Positions 25,994-35,581 of a stretch of DNA of 64,000 nt are shown here, one piece after another. How positions within the stretch are numbered: position 1 is the first letter of the stretch; each line of letters starts with the position of its first letter. Made by a program: the position numbers and the translations under genes. The notes under the pieces are model-generated. The model saw only the letters and a list, made by a program, of their open reading frames with translations, ran no database searches and was not told the DNA's origin. The stretch is from Bacteroidales bacterium (lineage in GTDB: Bacteria; Bacteroidota; Bacteroidia; Bacteroidales; JAGOPY01), in assembly GCA_023229505.1 (NCBI GenBank), contig JALNZD010000017.1:1-64000 (forward strand), written 5' to 3'.

Positions 25994-26033
25994 GTGTGCT
26001 GGATTTATATGAAAACAAACTTCTTAGCAGGAG

Positions 26034-26041
26034 CAAAAGTA
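26034..26041 (-). promoter_or_regulatory. -7 box of the lpxD-lpxC/fabZ-lpxA operon
   Basis: The complement reads TACTTTTG, a full TAnnTTTG match, 40 bases before the lpxD start. No TTTG is visible at the -33 position. Confidence 0.4.
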
Positions 26042-26148
26042 TTAAATTTATGCGTTTATTATAAAATCACTCCCCGATACAATAAAACCGGTTTATTTTC
26101 ATTTCATTAGTACAAAAATAAATTTTCCGGGACACTTAAACGGTATAA

Positions 26149-27702
26149 ATGGAAAAGATCAAGATTCTCTGGGTTGATGATGAAATAGAGATACTCAAGC
26201 CGCACATTATGTTCTTACAGCAAAAAGGATATGAGGTGGATACTTCAAACAATGGTGATGAAGGGCTTGAAATGATATTTAGCAGGCCTTATGATATAAT
26301 TTTTTTAGATGAAAATATGCCAGGTCTTACAGGTATAGAAACATTGGAAAGAATAAAAACGAAATACCCTAACCTGCCTGTGGTCATGATCACTAAAAGT
26401 GAAGAGGAGTCGATCATGGAAGATGCCATTGGATCCAATATCGCCGACTTCCTGATCAAACCGGTTAAGCCGAACCAGATTCTCCTGAGCCTGAAAAAAA
26501 ACCTGGAAAACAAAAAACTGGTCAGTGAAAAGACCTCATCTTCCTACCAGCAGGAATTCAGGAATATCAGCATGGACATCTCGAATAACCCTGATCACAA
26601 AGGCTGGGTCGATATATTCCGGAGCCTCACCCGTTGGGAACTGGAACTGGAAAAATCGAGCGATGAGAGCATGCAGGAGGTGCTTCAATTTCAGAAGAAC
26701 GAAGCAAACCAGGTTTTCTCCAAATATGTTGAGAATAATTACCTCAATTGGGTCAATGGCAGGGTAAAAGATTACCCGGTTATGTCGCCCAATCTTTTCA
26801 AGGAAAAGATATTCCCTTTGATGGACAGTAATGAGTCCCTTTTTGTAATCCTCATTGATAATCTCCGATATGACCAGTGGAAAGCTATACAGCCTATCCT
26901 GGAAGAGTATTTCAGGGTTGAAAAAGAAGAAATTTATTATAGCATCCTGCCAACAACCACTCAATACGCCCGCAATGCCATTTTCGCCGGCCTAATGCCG
27001 CTTGAGATCGAACGAAAGTATCCCAAATACTGGACTTCTGAGGAGGAAGAAGGCACCAAGAACCAGTTTGAAGGAGAATTACTTGGAGAGCAATTAAAAC
27101 GCCACGGCAAAGATGTCAAATATGCATACCAAAAGGTATTAAACCTGACTGCCGGGAGAAAACTTCTAGAGACAGTTCCCAATTTGATTAATAATAAGCT
27201 CACGGTGATCGTATACAATTTTGTCGATATGCTTTCCCATGCCCGCACAGAAATGGAAATCATCCGGGAACTGGCCGATGATGAAAAAGCATACCGCTCG
27301 CTGATGGTTTCCTGGTTCAACAATTCACCTTTATTTGACATCATTAAATACCTTGCGGAAAAAAAGATAAACCTGGTCATTACGACCGACCATGGTTCCG
27401 TTCGTTCGCAGGATCCTGTGAAGGTGGTGGGTGACCGAAATACTACGACAAACCTGCGGTATAAATCCGGCAAGAGCCTGAATTACAATTACAAGGAAGT
27501 TTTTGAGGTGCGGAATCCACACGATGCATTCCTTCCCAGGACTAATGTAAGTTCGACATATATTTTTTGCCGGAAGAACGATTTTTTCGCTTATCCGAAC
27601 AACTACAACTATTACGTGAATTATTACCGTAATACTTTCCAGCATGGAGGCATTTCCCTGGAGGAGATCCTTGTGCCGGTGGCGTATCTGAAAGCGAAGT
27701 GA
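26149..27702 (+). CDS. porX: PorX, type IX secretion response regulator with PglZ domain
   Basis: This 517-residue cytoplasmic regulator has a receiver domain at residues 1-120 with all key residues present (Asp10, Asp11, phospho-acceptor Asp54 in IIFLDENMPG, Lys83 in MITKSEE). A helical linker follows, then an alkaline-phosphatase-fold PglZ domain (FVILIDNLRYDQW, TTTQYARNAIFAGLMP, NLVITTDHGSVR). In studied Bacteroidota, PorX works with the kinase PorY and a sigma factor to control T9SS genes, and its PglZ domain has phosphodiesterase activity. It fits the T9SS-sorted proteins in this window. No porY is nearby. Confidence 0.92.
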   Translation: MEKIKILWVDDEIEILKPHIMFLQQKGYEVDTSNNGDEGLEMIFSRPYDIIFLDENMPGLTGIETLERIKTKYPNLPVVMITKSEEESIMEDAIGSNIADFLIKPVKPNQILLSLKKNLENKKLVSEKTSSSYQQEFRNISMDISNNPDHKGWVDIFRSLTRWELELEKSSDESMQEVLQFQKNEANQVFSKYVENNYLNWVNGRVKDYPVMSPNLFKEKIFPLMDSNESLFVILIDNLRYDQWKAIQPILEEYFRVEKEEIYYSILPTTTQYARNAIFAGLMPLEIERKYPKYWTSEEEEGTKNQFEGELLGEQLKRHGKDVKYAYQKVLNLTAGRKLLETVPNLINNKLTVIVYNFVDMLSHARTEMEIIRELADDEKAYRSLMVSWFNNSPLFDIIKYLAEKKINLVITTDHGSVRSQDPVKVVGDRNTTTNLRYKSGKSLNYNYKEVFEVRNPHDAFLPRTNVSSTYIFCRKNDFFAYPNNYNYYVNYYRNTFQHGGISLEEILVPVAYLKAK

Positions 27703-27707
27703 GACAA

Positions 27708-27739
27708 TTTGCAAAATCAGCAAACTTGTATTAACTTTG
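27708..27739 (+). promoter_or_regulatory. Promoter of tsaE
   Basis: TTTG at 27708-27711, a 20-base spacer, then TAACTTTG at 27732-27739: a complete Bacteroidota promoter. The predicted start of transcription is about 12 bases before the ATG at 27758. The TTG at 27737 is part of the -7 box, not a start codon. Confidence 0.6.
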
Positions 27740-27757
27740 ATCTTTACGTTTTCTCTA

Positions 27758-28192
27758 ATGAAAGATCTTGTTTTCCAGAATATTACTCTTTCGGAAGTGC
27801 CTGATATTGCACGTAAGATCCTTAATGAATATCCTGAAGAGCGGGTTTTTGCCTTATATGGTGACCTTGGGGCCGGAAAGACCACACTGATCAAAGCATT
27901 GTGCCATGTTCTCGGCGTAAACGATGACGTGACCAGCCCTTCTTTTGCGATTGTCAATGAATATGAAGCCGGAGGAATTGATTTGATTTATCATTTTGAT
28001 TTTTACCGGATTAAAAAACTGGAAGAAGTTTTGGACATTGGTTATGAAGAATACCTGTACAGCGGTTATTATTGTTTTCTGGAATGGGCTGACAAGATAG
28101 AGGAACTTTTACCTGAGGCATACGTATACATAGCCATTACGAAAAACGAAAACGATGAAGGCCGGAAAATGATCATCACCGTTAAAAATTAG
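27758..28192 (+). CDS. tsaE: tRNA threonylcarbamoyladenosine biosynthesis ATPase TsaE
   Basis: This 144-residue P-loop protein assists TsaB/TsaD in forming t6A at position 37 of ANN-decoding tRNAs. It has a Walker A (YGDLGAGKTTLIKAL), the conserved DDVTSPSFAIVNEY switch segment, and YHFDFYRI with FLEWADKIEELLP. The start at 27758 is fixed by the promoter. The length is normal for the family. Confidence 0.92.
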   Translation: MKDLVFQNITLSEVPDIARKILNEYPEERVFALYGDLGAGKTTLIKALCHVLGVNDDVTSPSFAIVNEYEAGGIDLIYHFDFYRIKKLEEVLDIGYEEYLYSGYYCFLEWADKIEELLPEAYVYIAITKNENDEGRKMIITVKN

Positions 28193-28215
28193 TCAAACAC
28201 CAATCACATCCTGAC

Positions 28216-29442
28216 ATGGATCAGAATCAGAAAAGCTTCATCAAGTTTTCGCATTCCGAAAGCTTGATGCCCAAGGAAGAAATGCTGGAAGTGCAGCGGC
28301 AGAGGTGCCGGCTGACCATTGGAATTCCGAGAGAGATTGCTCACCAGGAGCGAAGGGTTGGCCTGGTACCGGAAGCCGTTAGCCTCCTGGTACAAAACGG
28401 ACATACTGTTCTGATAGAGACGAATGCCGGCTCTGGAGCGAGGTTCCATGATCATGAATACAGTGAGGCCGGAGGTCAGATTGTTTATTCTGATAAGGAA
28501 GTATACCAGGGCGATATTATCCTGAAAGTTTCTCCCCCAACTGAGGAAGAGATAGAAATGATGATGGAGAAGCAGGTCATCTTTTCAGCTTTGAACCAGA
28601 GTAACCGTGAAGTTTCCTACTTCCGGAACCTCATCCGCAAAAAGGTCACTGCCTTTGCACATGAATACATACAGGATCAGTTCAGTTCTTTCCCCGTCAG
28701 GCGGACGATCAGTGAGATCGTGGGCAATGCATCCATTATGCTTGCCGCCCGGTACCTGAGCGATCCTGAATACGGAAAAGGTAATATGCTGGGCGGTTTT
28801 TCCGGTATCAGCCCGACGGAGGTGGTTATCATTGGCGCCGGAACTGTAGCAGAGAATGCTGCCCGCGTAGCTTTAGGGATGGGTGCTACAGTCAAGGTAT
28901 TTGACGATTCTATTTACCGGTTACGCAGGCTCCAGGTGAATATCCAGAACCGCATTTTCACCTCTATTATCCAGCCCAAAGTGCTGATGAATGCACTGGT
29001 TACGGCAGATATCGTCATTGGCGCCATTCATAGCGTCCAGGGGCATACACCGGTGATCATCACTGAAGACATGGTAAAAAATATGAAACCTGGGGCAGTC
29101 ATCATCGATGTCAGTATCGACCAGGGGGGATGTGTTGAAACCTCTCGCATTACCACCCATCAGAACCCGGTTTTTAAAAAATATGATATCATTCATTATT
29201 GTGTGCCCAATATTGCCTCCCAGGTACCACACACTGCTTCCTACGCGCTGAGTAATTTCTTTACACCGGTTATGCTGCGCATCGGTGAAGAAGGAGGGGT
29301 CGATAACCTGATCCGCCGTGACCGTGGCATTTGTAAGGGAGTTTATTTGTTTAAGGGAATCCTGACCAGGCAAAGCATAAGCGACTCTTTCAATCTGCCT
29401 TTCCAGGATATTGACTTGCTCCTGGCCGCTTTCGGTGGCTGA
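28216..29442 (+). CDS. ald: Alanine dehydrogenase
   Basis: This 408-residue enzyme interconverts alanine and pyruvate with NAD and ammonia. Conserved parts are GIPREIAHQERRVGLVPEAV with the substrate-binding Arg and Lys-like positions, the Rossmann motif VVIIGAGTVAENAARVALGMG, DVSIDQGGCVETS, and the active-site region YCVPNIASQVPHTAS. It lacks any hydrophobic N-terminal region, unlike transhydrogenase alpha subunits, which share the fold. It has a longer N-terminus (about 30 residues) than classical Ald. It lies 23 bases after tsaE in the same direction. Confidence 0.85.
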   Translation: MDQNQKSFIKFSHSESLMPKEEMLEVQRQRCRLTIGIPREIAHQERRVGLVPEAVSLLVQNGHTVLIETNAGSGARFHDHEYSEAGGQIVYSDKEVYQGDIILKVSPPTEEEIEMMMEKQVIFSALNQSNREVSYFRNLIRKKVTAFAHEYIQDQFSSFPVRRTISEIVGNASIMLAARYLSDPEYGKGNMLGGFSGISPTEVVIIGAGTVAENAARVALGMGATVKVFDDSIYRLRRLQVNIQNRIFTSIIQPKVLMNALVTADIVIGAIHSVQGHTPVIITEDMVKNMKPGAVIIDVSIDQGGCVETSRITTHQNPVFKKYDIIHYCVPNIASQVPHTASYALSNFFTPVMLRIGEEGGVDNLIRRDRGICKGVYLFKGILTRQSISDSFNLPFQDIDLLLAAFGG

Positions 29443-29470
29443 CCCGGTATTATAAAATAAATCTTTGCAT

Positions 29471-30565
29471 GTGAAACAACCTGCCAATATTAAAATTGAA
29501 TCTTTAACCTATCCGGTTTATCTTGGTTTTAATCTATGGCGTGAAATTGATCAGGTCCTGCAACCCTTTCTGAATTCCGGGGGAATTTATATTCTTACAG
29601 ACAATAACACACATAGCCATTGCCTGCCTGTTCTGAAAGATAATGTTCCCCTGTTGGCTGAACGACCTTTGTTTTCGATTTCACCAGGTGAGCGGTCTAA
29701 AGATTTATCAAGTCTTGAAAGAATATGGACCTGGCTGATGGAAGCCGGCGCCGGTCATAATTCATTGCTCATAAACCTCGGCGGTGGGGTGGTCAGCGAC
29801 CTGGGTGGGTTTGCCGCAGCAACCTTTAACAGAGGGATGCATTATATCAATATTCCCACTTCGCTTATAGCACAGGTTGATGCTGCCATTGGCGGCAAGA
29901 CCGGATTAAATATTTCAGGGATAAAAAACCAGGCCGGCCTTTTCTATGACCCGGCAGCGGTTTTTAGCATACCGGTGTTTCTTGAAACCCTGCCTGAAAT
30001 TCATTTTAAATCAGGTTTTGCCGAGATCATCAAATGTGCCGCTCTTTCAGGTCATAAATTCTGGGAACTATTGAAAAAAGATGGCACCCCGGAGAATAAA
30101 CATATCTTCCGCCTCATCTCCGAAACCGTTAACTTCAAATGCCGGATAGTTGCAGCAGATCCTTCAGACCGGTCCACCAGAAAAATGCTTAACTTTGGAC
30201 ATACGGTAGGGCATGCCCTGGAAAGCATCTCTAATATCCGGGGCGAGGATGAAATGTTGCATGGTCAGGCAGTCGCCACCGGGATGATATGTGAGGCTTA
30301 TATTTCATATGAAATGGCAGGATTGGGCGCGGAAGAGCTGGACGAGATTTCAGCTGTGATCAAATCTTTTTTCGACTTAAAACCTTTAAGAGAAAATCTG
30401 TTTGACCAATTGGTAAAAATAATTAATTACGATAAGAAGAAAACCGACAATGGGATTGGGTTTTCCTTGCTTGAATGTTTGGGGAAACCTTCCCTGGGTA
30501 TATTGGTTAATCATTCAAACCTCATCAATTCATTCGAATATCATAACAATATAATTCAACAGTGA
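29471..30565 (+). CDS. aroB: 3-Dehydroquinate synthase
   Basis: This 364-residue enzyme performs the second shikimate-pathway step, cyclising DAHP to dehydroquinate with NAD and zinc. Motifs: LLINLGGGVVSDLGGFAAATFNRG for NAD binding, PTSLIAQVDAAIGGKTG, FAEIIKCAAL, and the zinc ligands in NFGHTVGHALES and HGQAVATGM. I chose GTG 29471 (MKQPANIK); the frame is also open from TTG 29465, which sits in a TTTG that may be part of a promoter. It overlaps aroA by four bases. Confidence 0.93.
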   Translation: MKQPANIKIESLTYPVYLGFNLWREIDQVLQPFLNSGGIYILTDNNTHSHCLPVLKDNVPLLAERPLFSISPGERSKDLSSLERIWTWLMEAGAGHNSLLINLGGGVVSDLGGFAAATFNRGMHYINIPTSLIAQVDAAIGGKTGLNISGIKNQAGLFYDPAAVFSIPVFLETLPEIHFKSGFAEIIKCAALSGHKFWELLKKDGTPENKHIFRLISETVNFKCRIVAADPSDRSTRKMLNFGHTVGHALESISNIRGEDEMLHGQAVATGMICEAYISYEMAGLGAEELDEISAVIKSFFDLKPLRENLFDQLVKIINYDKKKTDNGIGFSLLECLGKPSLGILVNHSNLINSFEYHNNIIQQ

Positions 30566-31809
30566 TAAGGATTACTAAAGCAAACCGAAGTTGTTTCGGT
30601 GAGATCAGGCTTCCCACATCTAAAAGCATATCAAATCGTTTGCTTATCCTCCAATTTTGCTATGGTCCGGCACTTAGTATCAAGAACCTTTCCCATGCCG
30701 ATGATACCGTGCTCTTATCGTCATTACTTGATCTGATCAGGCAGTACCAGCTTCGTGGCGATACCGGCCTGCTCCGGGTCGATACCAAGAATGCAGGGTC
30801 TGTTTTGCGGTTCCTGTTGCCTTTGCTGACGGTTACACGTGGACATTATTTGTTAACAGGAAATGAACGTATGGTTCAAAGGCCGATCGGTGCCCTGGTG
30901 GACGCACTGCGTGAAACCGGTGCCGACATTGAATATCTCGATAGAGTCGGGTTTCCGCCATTACTTATCAGAGGAAGGACTATCAGTGGCAGAAGAATCA
31001 CTTTGGATGCTTCTGTCAGCAGCCAGTTTCTCACAGCATTGCTTTTACTGGCACCTAAGCTTGAGGAAGGTTTAACCCTTGAATTGACCGGAAAACCGGT
31101 GTCATGGCCCTATGTGAAAATGACCACGGGGATACTTACGGAATTAAGCGTTCAGGTGATCGTGCAGGAAAATGCAATCCACGTTTATAATAAGCCGTCA
31201 ATAAATAGGGAGATTGAAGTCGAACCCGACTGGAGCGCTGCATCATTCTGGTATTGCATGCTCTCCATGGCTGAGAAAGGAGAGGTTTTTTTCCCTGGAT
31301 TGCGCAAGTCAGGCCGGCAGGGTGATCAGCAGGTAGCTACATTTTTCGGGCAACTGGGAGTGGACACCATTGAGGAAAAAGATGGCATCAGGATTATAAA
31401 GGGGAAACATGTACACGATAAATTCCAGGCTGATTTCAATGGTTTCCCTGATCTGGCCTTACCGGTGATTCTTGCCTGCGGCGTTGCAGGTGTAAATGGA
31501 ATATTTACCGGCATGGACCGGCTGCGCATTAAGGAGTCTGACCGGATTGAGGCAATTACAGCCGGCCTTCATAAAACAGGCATTATCCTCCGGGAAGAGC
31601 CCTCCGGAACATGGGTGTTATCCGGTTTTTTGAAAGATCCTTTCGACCTGTTCACATCAGATTATGAGGATCACAGGGTAGCCATGACATTTGCCTGTCT
31701 CGCTTTGAAAGGTTTCGCAGTAAATCTTGAACATCCGGAAGTTGTCAGTAAGTCTTACCCGGGGTTCTGGAAAGACCTCGAATCCGTTGGCTTTACCTGC
31801 AGTATTTGA
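30562..31809 (+). CDS. aroA: 5-Enolpyruvylshikimate-3-phosphate synthase
   Basis: This 415-residue enzyme joins PEP to shikimate 3-phosphate. It has the N-terminal SKSISNRLLILQF motif, LLRVDTKNAGSVLRFLLPLL, VQRPIGALVDALR, the central SSQFLTALLLLAP and DWSAASFW, and the C-terminal LRIKESDRIEAI with EDHRVAMTFA. The GTG start overlaps the aroB stop (GTGA), so translation is coupled. Confidence 0.93.
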   Translation: MIRITKANRSCFGEIRLPTSKSISNRLLILQFCYGPALSIKNLSHADDTVLLSSLLDLIRQYQLRGDTGLLRVDTKNAGSVLRFLLPLLTVTRGHYLLTGNERMVQRPIGALVDALRETGADIEYLDRVGFPPLLIRGRTISGRRITLDASVSSQFLTALLLLAPKLEEGLTLELTGKPVSWPYVKMTTGILTELSVQVIVQENAIHVYNKPSINREIEVEPDWSAASFWYCMLSMAEKGEVFFPGLRKSGRQGDQQVATFFGQLGVDTIEEKDGIRIIKGKHVHDKFQADFNGFPDLALPVILACGVAGVNGIFTGMDRLRIKESDRIEAITAGLHKTGIILREEPSGTWVLSGFLKDPFDLFTSDYEDHRVAMTFACLALKGFAVNLEHPEVVSKSYPGFWKDLESVGFTCSI

Positions 31810-31846
31810 TGTTGAAAAGATTTAAGCCAGCAACACCGATTATTTA

Positions 31847-31854
31847 TAACTTTG
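31847..31854 (+). promoter_or_regulatory. -7 box upstream of the LutA-like gene
   Basis: TAACTTTG is a full TAnnTTTG match. Transcription would start around 31859-31861, at the foot of a small hairpin (31861-31875). Confidence 0.45.
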
Positions 31855-31860
31855 CCTGAT

Positions 31861-31880
31861 AAACCTGTCAGGTTTTTTTG
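31861..31880 (+). terminator. Small hairpin followed by a T run in the leader of the LutA-like gene
   Basis: AAACCTG at 31861-31867 and CAGGTTT at 31869-31875 are perfect reverse complements and are followed by four more T. It resembles an intrinsic terminator for aroA, but it lies downstream of a promoter and 4 bases before the next ATG. It may instead be a 5' stabilising or regulatory hairpin. Confidence 0.4.
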
Positions 31881-31883
31881 ATT

Positions 31884-32606
31884 ATGATGACCGTCGACAT
31901 TTTTATTCCCTGCTTTATTGATCAGATCTATCCGCAGACTGGTTTTAACATGATCAAAATATTGGAAAAATATGAGATCGATGTATATTATAATGAAAAC
32001 CAGACTTGCTGCGGACAAATATCATTTAACAGCGGGTTTTGGGATGATGCCAAGGCAATTGGTGAGAAATTCATCCTCGAATTTAACCATAACCGCCCCG
32101 TAGTTGTACCATCAGCTTCCTGTGCAGGTTTTGTCAGAAATTATTACGGGGAACTTTTCCACAACACCGGGCTGCATCTTGAATTCAGGCAGCTACAGAA
32201 AAATATCATCGAGTTTACTGATTTTCTGGTCAATGAATTAAAGGTAACTGACCTGGGAGCAACTTTCGAGCATAGGGTTACCTATCATGATTCCTGTGCT
32301 GCCCTGAGGGAATATAAGCTTGGAAATGAACCCCGGATATTGCTTGAGAATGTAAAGGGGCTGGAGCTGGTTGAAATGAAAGATCGTGAAGTCTGTTGTG
32401 GTTTTGGCGGGACCTTTTCTGTCAAAAATGAACCCATTTCAACTGCTATGGCCCAGCAAAAAGTTCAGAATGCGCTTGACACCGGGGCTGAATATATCGT
32501 TTCCACGGATGCTTCGTGCCTTATTCATCTTGATGGGTTCATCCGCAAACATCAACTCCCGTTAAAAACCATTCATATCATTGATGTGCTTGCATCCGGC
32601 TGGTAA
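31884..32606 (+). CDS. LutA/YkgE-type cysteine-rich (Fe-S)-binding protein
   Basis: This 240-residue protein has two CCG-type domains: NQTCCGQISFNSGFWDDA with upstream PCFIDQIYP, and CAALREYKLG followed by CCGFGGTFSVKN. In lactate oxidation this subunit works with LutB and LutC; related domains occur in heterodisulfide reductase and glycolate oxidase. Neither lutB nor lutC is adjacent in this window, so partners must be elsewhere or the role differs. I chose ATG 31884 over the TTG at 31878. Confidence 0.85.
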   Translation: MMTVDIFIPCFIDQIYPQTGFNMIKILEKYEIDVYYNENQTCCGQISFNSGFWDDAKAIGEKFILEFNHNRPVVVPSASCAGFVRNYYGELFHNTGLHLEFRQLQKNIIEFTDFLVNELKVTDLGATFEHRVTYHDSCAALREYKLGNEPRILLENVKGLELVEMKDREVCCGFGGTFSVKNEPISTAMAQQKVQNALDTGAEYIVSTDASCLIHLDGFIRKHQLPLKTIHIIDVLASGW

Positions 32607-32666
32607 ATGAAATTGTATTTACCTTTTTCATTCATTTTTTTTAATCTTTTTTAACTGGAAAATATC

Positions 32667-32674
32667 TACTTTTG
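32667..32674 (+). promoter_or_regulatory. -7 box upstream of the 921-residue T9SS protein
   Basis: TACTTTTG is a full TAnnTTTG match, 32 bases before the ATG at 32707. A T-rich tract lies at the -33 position, without a clear TTTG. Confidence 0.4.
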
Positions 32675-32706
32675 ATGGAGCATCTGACTCATTAACCTTT
32701 CTGCTT

Positions 32707-35472
32707 ATGAAAGCTATCAATACTAAATTTATATATGCATTAGTCTTCATTTTTCACTTTTCACTCTTCACTCTTCACTCTTCACTTACTCACGCCCAGA
32801 CGCCTACAGTACAGGATTGTATGGGAGCGATTCCCGTATGCCAGGATGTTTATGTTGAGGAAGACTCCTATTACGGAGATGGTAACTACCATAATGAAAT
32901 ATACAATAATCCAAATCCCCAGTGCGAATATGATTGTCCTGGGAGTTGCCTGGATGGGGAACAAAACAGTGTCTGGTATATTTTTACTGTCCAGGTGGCA
33001 GGCCAACTACGGCTCACTATCGACCCTATCATTGATGCTGACGATTACGATTGGGCTGTTTATGATCTTACTGAACTAAGATGTTCAGATATCTATTCCA
33101 AGTATAACCTGATGCAGAAGAGCTGTAATGCCTATGGTTCACTAACTTATAACGGCAATACGGGCATCAGCACGGCAAATGGAGGTACGTCCAATTGCAA
33201 TCACTGTGGTGAGGCTGGTACCAGCAAATGGAATATAGACATGCCAGTTCTTGAAGGCAGGACTTATGTGCTCGTTGTTGAAAACTGGGGGAGTCCTGAG
33301 GGAGGTTATACCCTCGATTTCAGCGCTTCCACCGCCAGCATTTACGATAATGTAAGACCTTCGCTCCAGACTGTGCTTGCGGATGAAATCACTTGCGGCG
33401 ACACGGAAATTATCGTCGAATTTTCTGAAAATGTGATGTGTGAGTCAGTTAATCCGACGGATTTTCTCTTGGCCGGTCCTGGCGGCCCTTACACCGTAAT
33501 TGATGCACAGGGTGAGACCTGCCTGCTTGGTGGTGAAATGGAAAAGCGGTATACATTAATTATCGACCGGCCCATTAATTCCGATGGGGATTATTCCGTG
33601 CAACTGGTACCGTTGAATTTCGTCTATGATGCCTGTAATAATTTTGCCCTGGGGAATACCATCGTCTTTGCTGTTGACCTCGGTGCTCCCGTCATCAACG
33701 AATTTTCAATGGATATCCAACCGGCAACCTGCGGGTTGTCTAATGGCTCCATTACAGGATTACAAATTATAGGAACCCCGCCTTACAGTTATATATGGAC
33801 TGATGAGTCGGGCGATACGGTCGGTACCCAGTTGGATCTTATCGATGTCCCCAGTGACAATTATTTCCTGAAGGTAAGCGATAACAACACGTGTGAATCG
33901 GATGGCGGGCCCTATTTTATAGATCAAACGGGCGAACCGCAGGTGGATGATGCGGGAATTCTGATCACTGGCGCCAATTACGGAGCTAACAACGGCCATA
34001 TTACCGGCCTTGTGATTAGCGGCACCGAACCCCTGGTATTTCTATGGACTGACGAAAGCAATAATGCTATGGGTACTGACTCCGAACTGCATAATGTTTA
34101 TTCGGGAAATTATTACCTGCTGGTTACCGACACTTATGGCTGTGATACACTTGCAGGCCCATATTTTGTGCAGCAGATCGGTGGTCCTATAGGGGTTCAG
34201 GCTGCATCGCATCCCCCCGTAATCTGTGCCGGTGAATCCTCACAACTTGTTGCTACCGGATTTGGAGGGACTGAACCTTATACCTACTCCTGGATATCCA
34301 ACCCTCCTGGATTTACTTCTGACATTCAATCTCCTACGGTATTTCCTTTGGTAACAACTATTTATACCGTTACAATCAGTGATCCTTATAACAATGACGC
34401 CTCAGCTGCGGCAACGGTGAACGTAAACCCGCTTCCTGTTTCCAATGCCGGAACTGATCAGACCATCCCATATGGGACCAGTACGACCATATACGGCACG
34501 GTGACCGGAGGAAGCGGATCTTATGAATATTTCTGGGAACCGGCAAATATGGTTATTAGCCCGACAGCTCAAAACACGGCAACTAAAAACCTATACCAGA
34601 CTACACTATTCAGGTTCAGGGCCATTGATGCCAATTCCGAATGTGTCAGCCTGTTTGATACTATTATTGTATCGCTTGAAGGAGGGCCACTTGGGGTCAC
34701 TTTATCAGTACAGGATGATACGATATGTAAAGGTGAAACCACCGTAATTACAGCCTATGGTTTTGGCGGAGATCAAGGCAATTATACCTATACATGGTAT
34801 TATGGAACAGACTTATTAAAAGTGGATAATAACCAGGTGTCAACGCTTGATATCAGCCCGCTGATCCCGGGAAATCATGTTTATACCGTTGAAATATTTG
34901 ATGGATATAACACTTTGTCTTCAAATATCTCTGTATATGTTGCTCCCTCACCGATATTTTTCATTCTTGGCGGACCACAGATCATTGCCTGTCCGGCAGA
35001 TACGGTTACCCTTGAACCCAACCATACTTTTCCCGGGGCTTCTTATTACTGGTCTAATGGCAGCACTGATGCATCTGTCCGTTTGGCGACAACCGGGATT
35101 GGTTTTACTGTCAAGACACTGTATTTGAAAATCACGAATAACGAAGGCTGCGAATATGCTGACAGTGTGACGGTAACCTTTGATTTCGCCGCATGCTTTG
35201 GAATAGAAGAATACAAGACTTATCCGACTGTTAAAGTCTATCCAAATCCTTCTGCGGGCCTTATCAATGTGGACCTGGAAGAAAGTGGAGGATTTTCTGA
35301 ATTGCAGATCATAAATCCAATGGGCGCTGTTGTTTATAGAAATGACCTGGGGAATTTAATGCCGGGAAAATCTTTAATTGTTGCTGATCTATCAAAATAC
35401 CCAAAAGGAGTTTATGTGCTAAGGGCTATTCATGATCGCTTTATTCACATTCAAAAAGTCGTGCTTAATTAA
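32707..35472 (+). CDS. T9SS-secreted adhesin-like protein with SprB-type and Ig/PKD-like repeats
   Basis: This is a 921-residue surface protein. The signal peptide (about residues 1-31) is partly encoded by a heptad array. An N-terminal Cys-rich domain (CMGAIPVCQDVY, CEYDCPGSCLDG) resembles the calcium-dependent or pre-peptidase-like modules common in T9SS cargo. Two SprB-type repeats follow (TCGLSNGSITGLQIIGTPPY, with YSYIWTDESGD). Modules beginning ICAGESSQL and ICKGETTVI then occur, closely related to those in the protein at 36021. The C-terminus (VKVYPNPSAGLINVDLEESG to HIQKVVLN) is a type A sorting domain. A role in adhesion or gliding is inferred from domain type only. Confidence 0.85.
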   Translation: MKAINTKFIYALVFIFHFSLFTLHSSLTHAQTPTVQDCMGAIPVCQDVYVEEDSYYGDGNYHNEIYNNPNPQCEYDCPGSCLDGEQNSVWYIFTVQVAGQLRLTIDPIIDADDYDWAVYDLTELRCSDIYSKYNLMQKSCNAYGSLTYNGNTGISTANGGTSNCNHCGEAGTSKWNIDMPVLEGRTYVLVVENWGSPEGGYTLDFSASTASIYDNVRPSLQTVLADEITCGDTEIIVEFSENVMCESVNPTDFLLAGPGGPYTVIDAQGETCLLGGEMEKRYTLIIDRPINSDGDYSVQLVPLNFVYDACNNFALGNTIVFAVDLGAPVINEFSMDIQPATCGLSNGSITGLQIIGTPPYSYIWTDESGDTVGTQLDLIDVPSDNYFLKVSDNNTCESDGGPYFIDQTGEPQVDDAGILITGANYGANNGHITGLVISGTEPLVFLWTDESNNAMGTDSELHNVYSGNYYLLVTDTYGCDTLAGPYFVQQIGGPIGVQAASHPPVICAGESSQLVATGFGGTEPYTYSWISNPPGFTSDIQSPTVFPLVTTIYTVTISDPYNNDASAAATVNVNPLPVSNAGTDQTIPYGTSTTIYGTVTGGSGSYEYFWEPANMVISPTAQNTATKNLYQTTLFRFRAIDANSECVSLFDTIIVSLEGGPLGVTLSVQDDTICKGETTVITAYGFGGDQGNYTYTWYYGTDLLKVDNNQVSTLDISPLIPGNHVYTVEIFDGYNTLSSNISVYVAPSPIFFILGGPQIIACPADTVTLEPNHTFPGASYYWSNGSTDASVRLATTGIGFTVKTLYLKITNNEGCEYADSVTVTFDFAACFGIEEYKTYPTVKVYPNPSAGLINVDLEESGGFSELQIINPMGAVVYRNDLGNLMPGKSLIVADLSKYPKGVYVLRAIHDRFIHIQKVVLN
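32744..32785 (+). repeat. Heptad array inside a signal-peptide coding region
   Basis: Six units in register (tcttcat, ttttcac, ttttcac, tcttcac, tcttcac, tcttcac) encode residues about 13-26 of the 921-residue protein. Because seven is not a multiple of three, gain or loss of one unit would shift the frame. Confidence 0.9.
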
Positions 35473-35581
35473 CTTTTTTTTAGTGAGTGATTCAAATTCA
35501 ATAACCTGATTTGATATTATTTATATCTTAGCCCGCTTGTTCAAAAACAGGACCATCATCAAAAAAAATACTTTTACTACA

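Noticed and set aside
31884..32606. A lactate utilisation operon lutABC
   Set aside because: Only the LutA-like subunit is present; the next gene is an unrelated T9SS protein.
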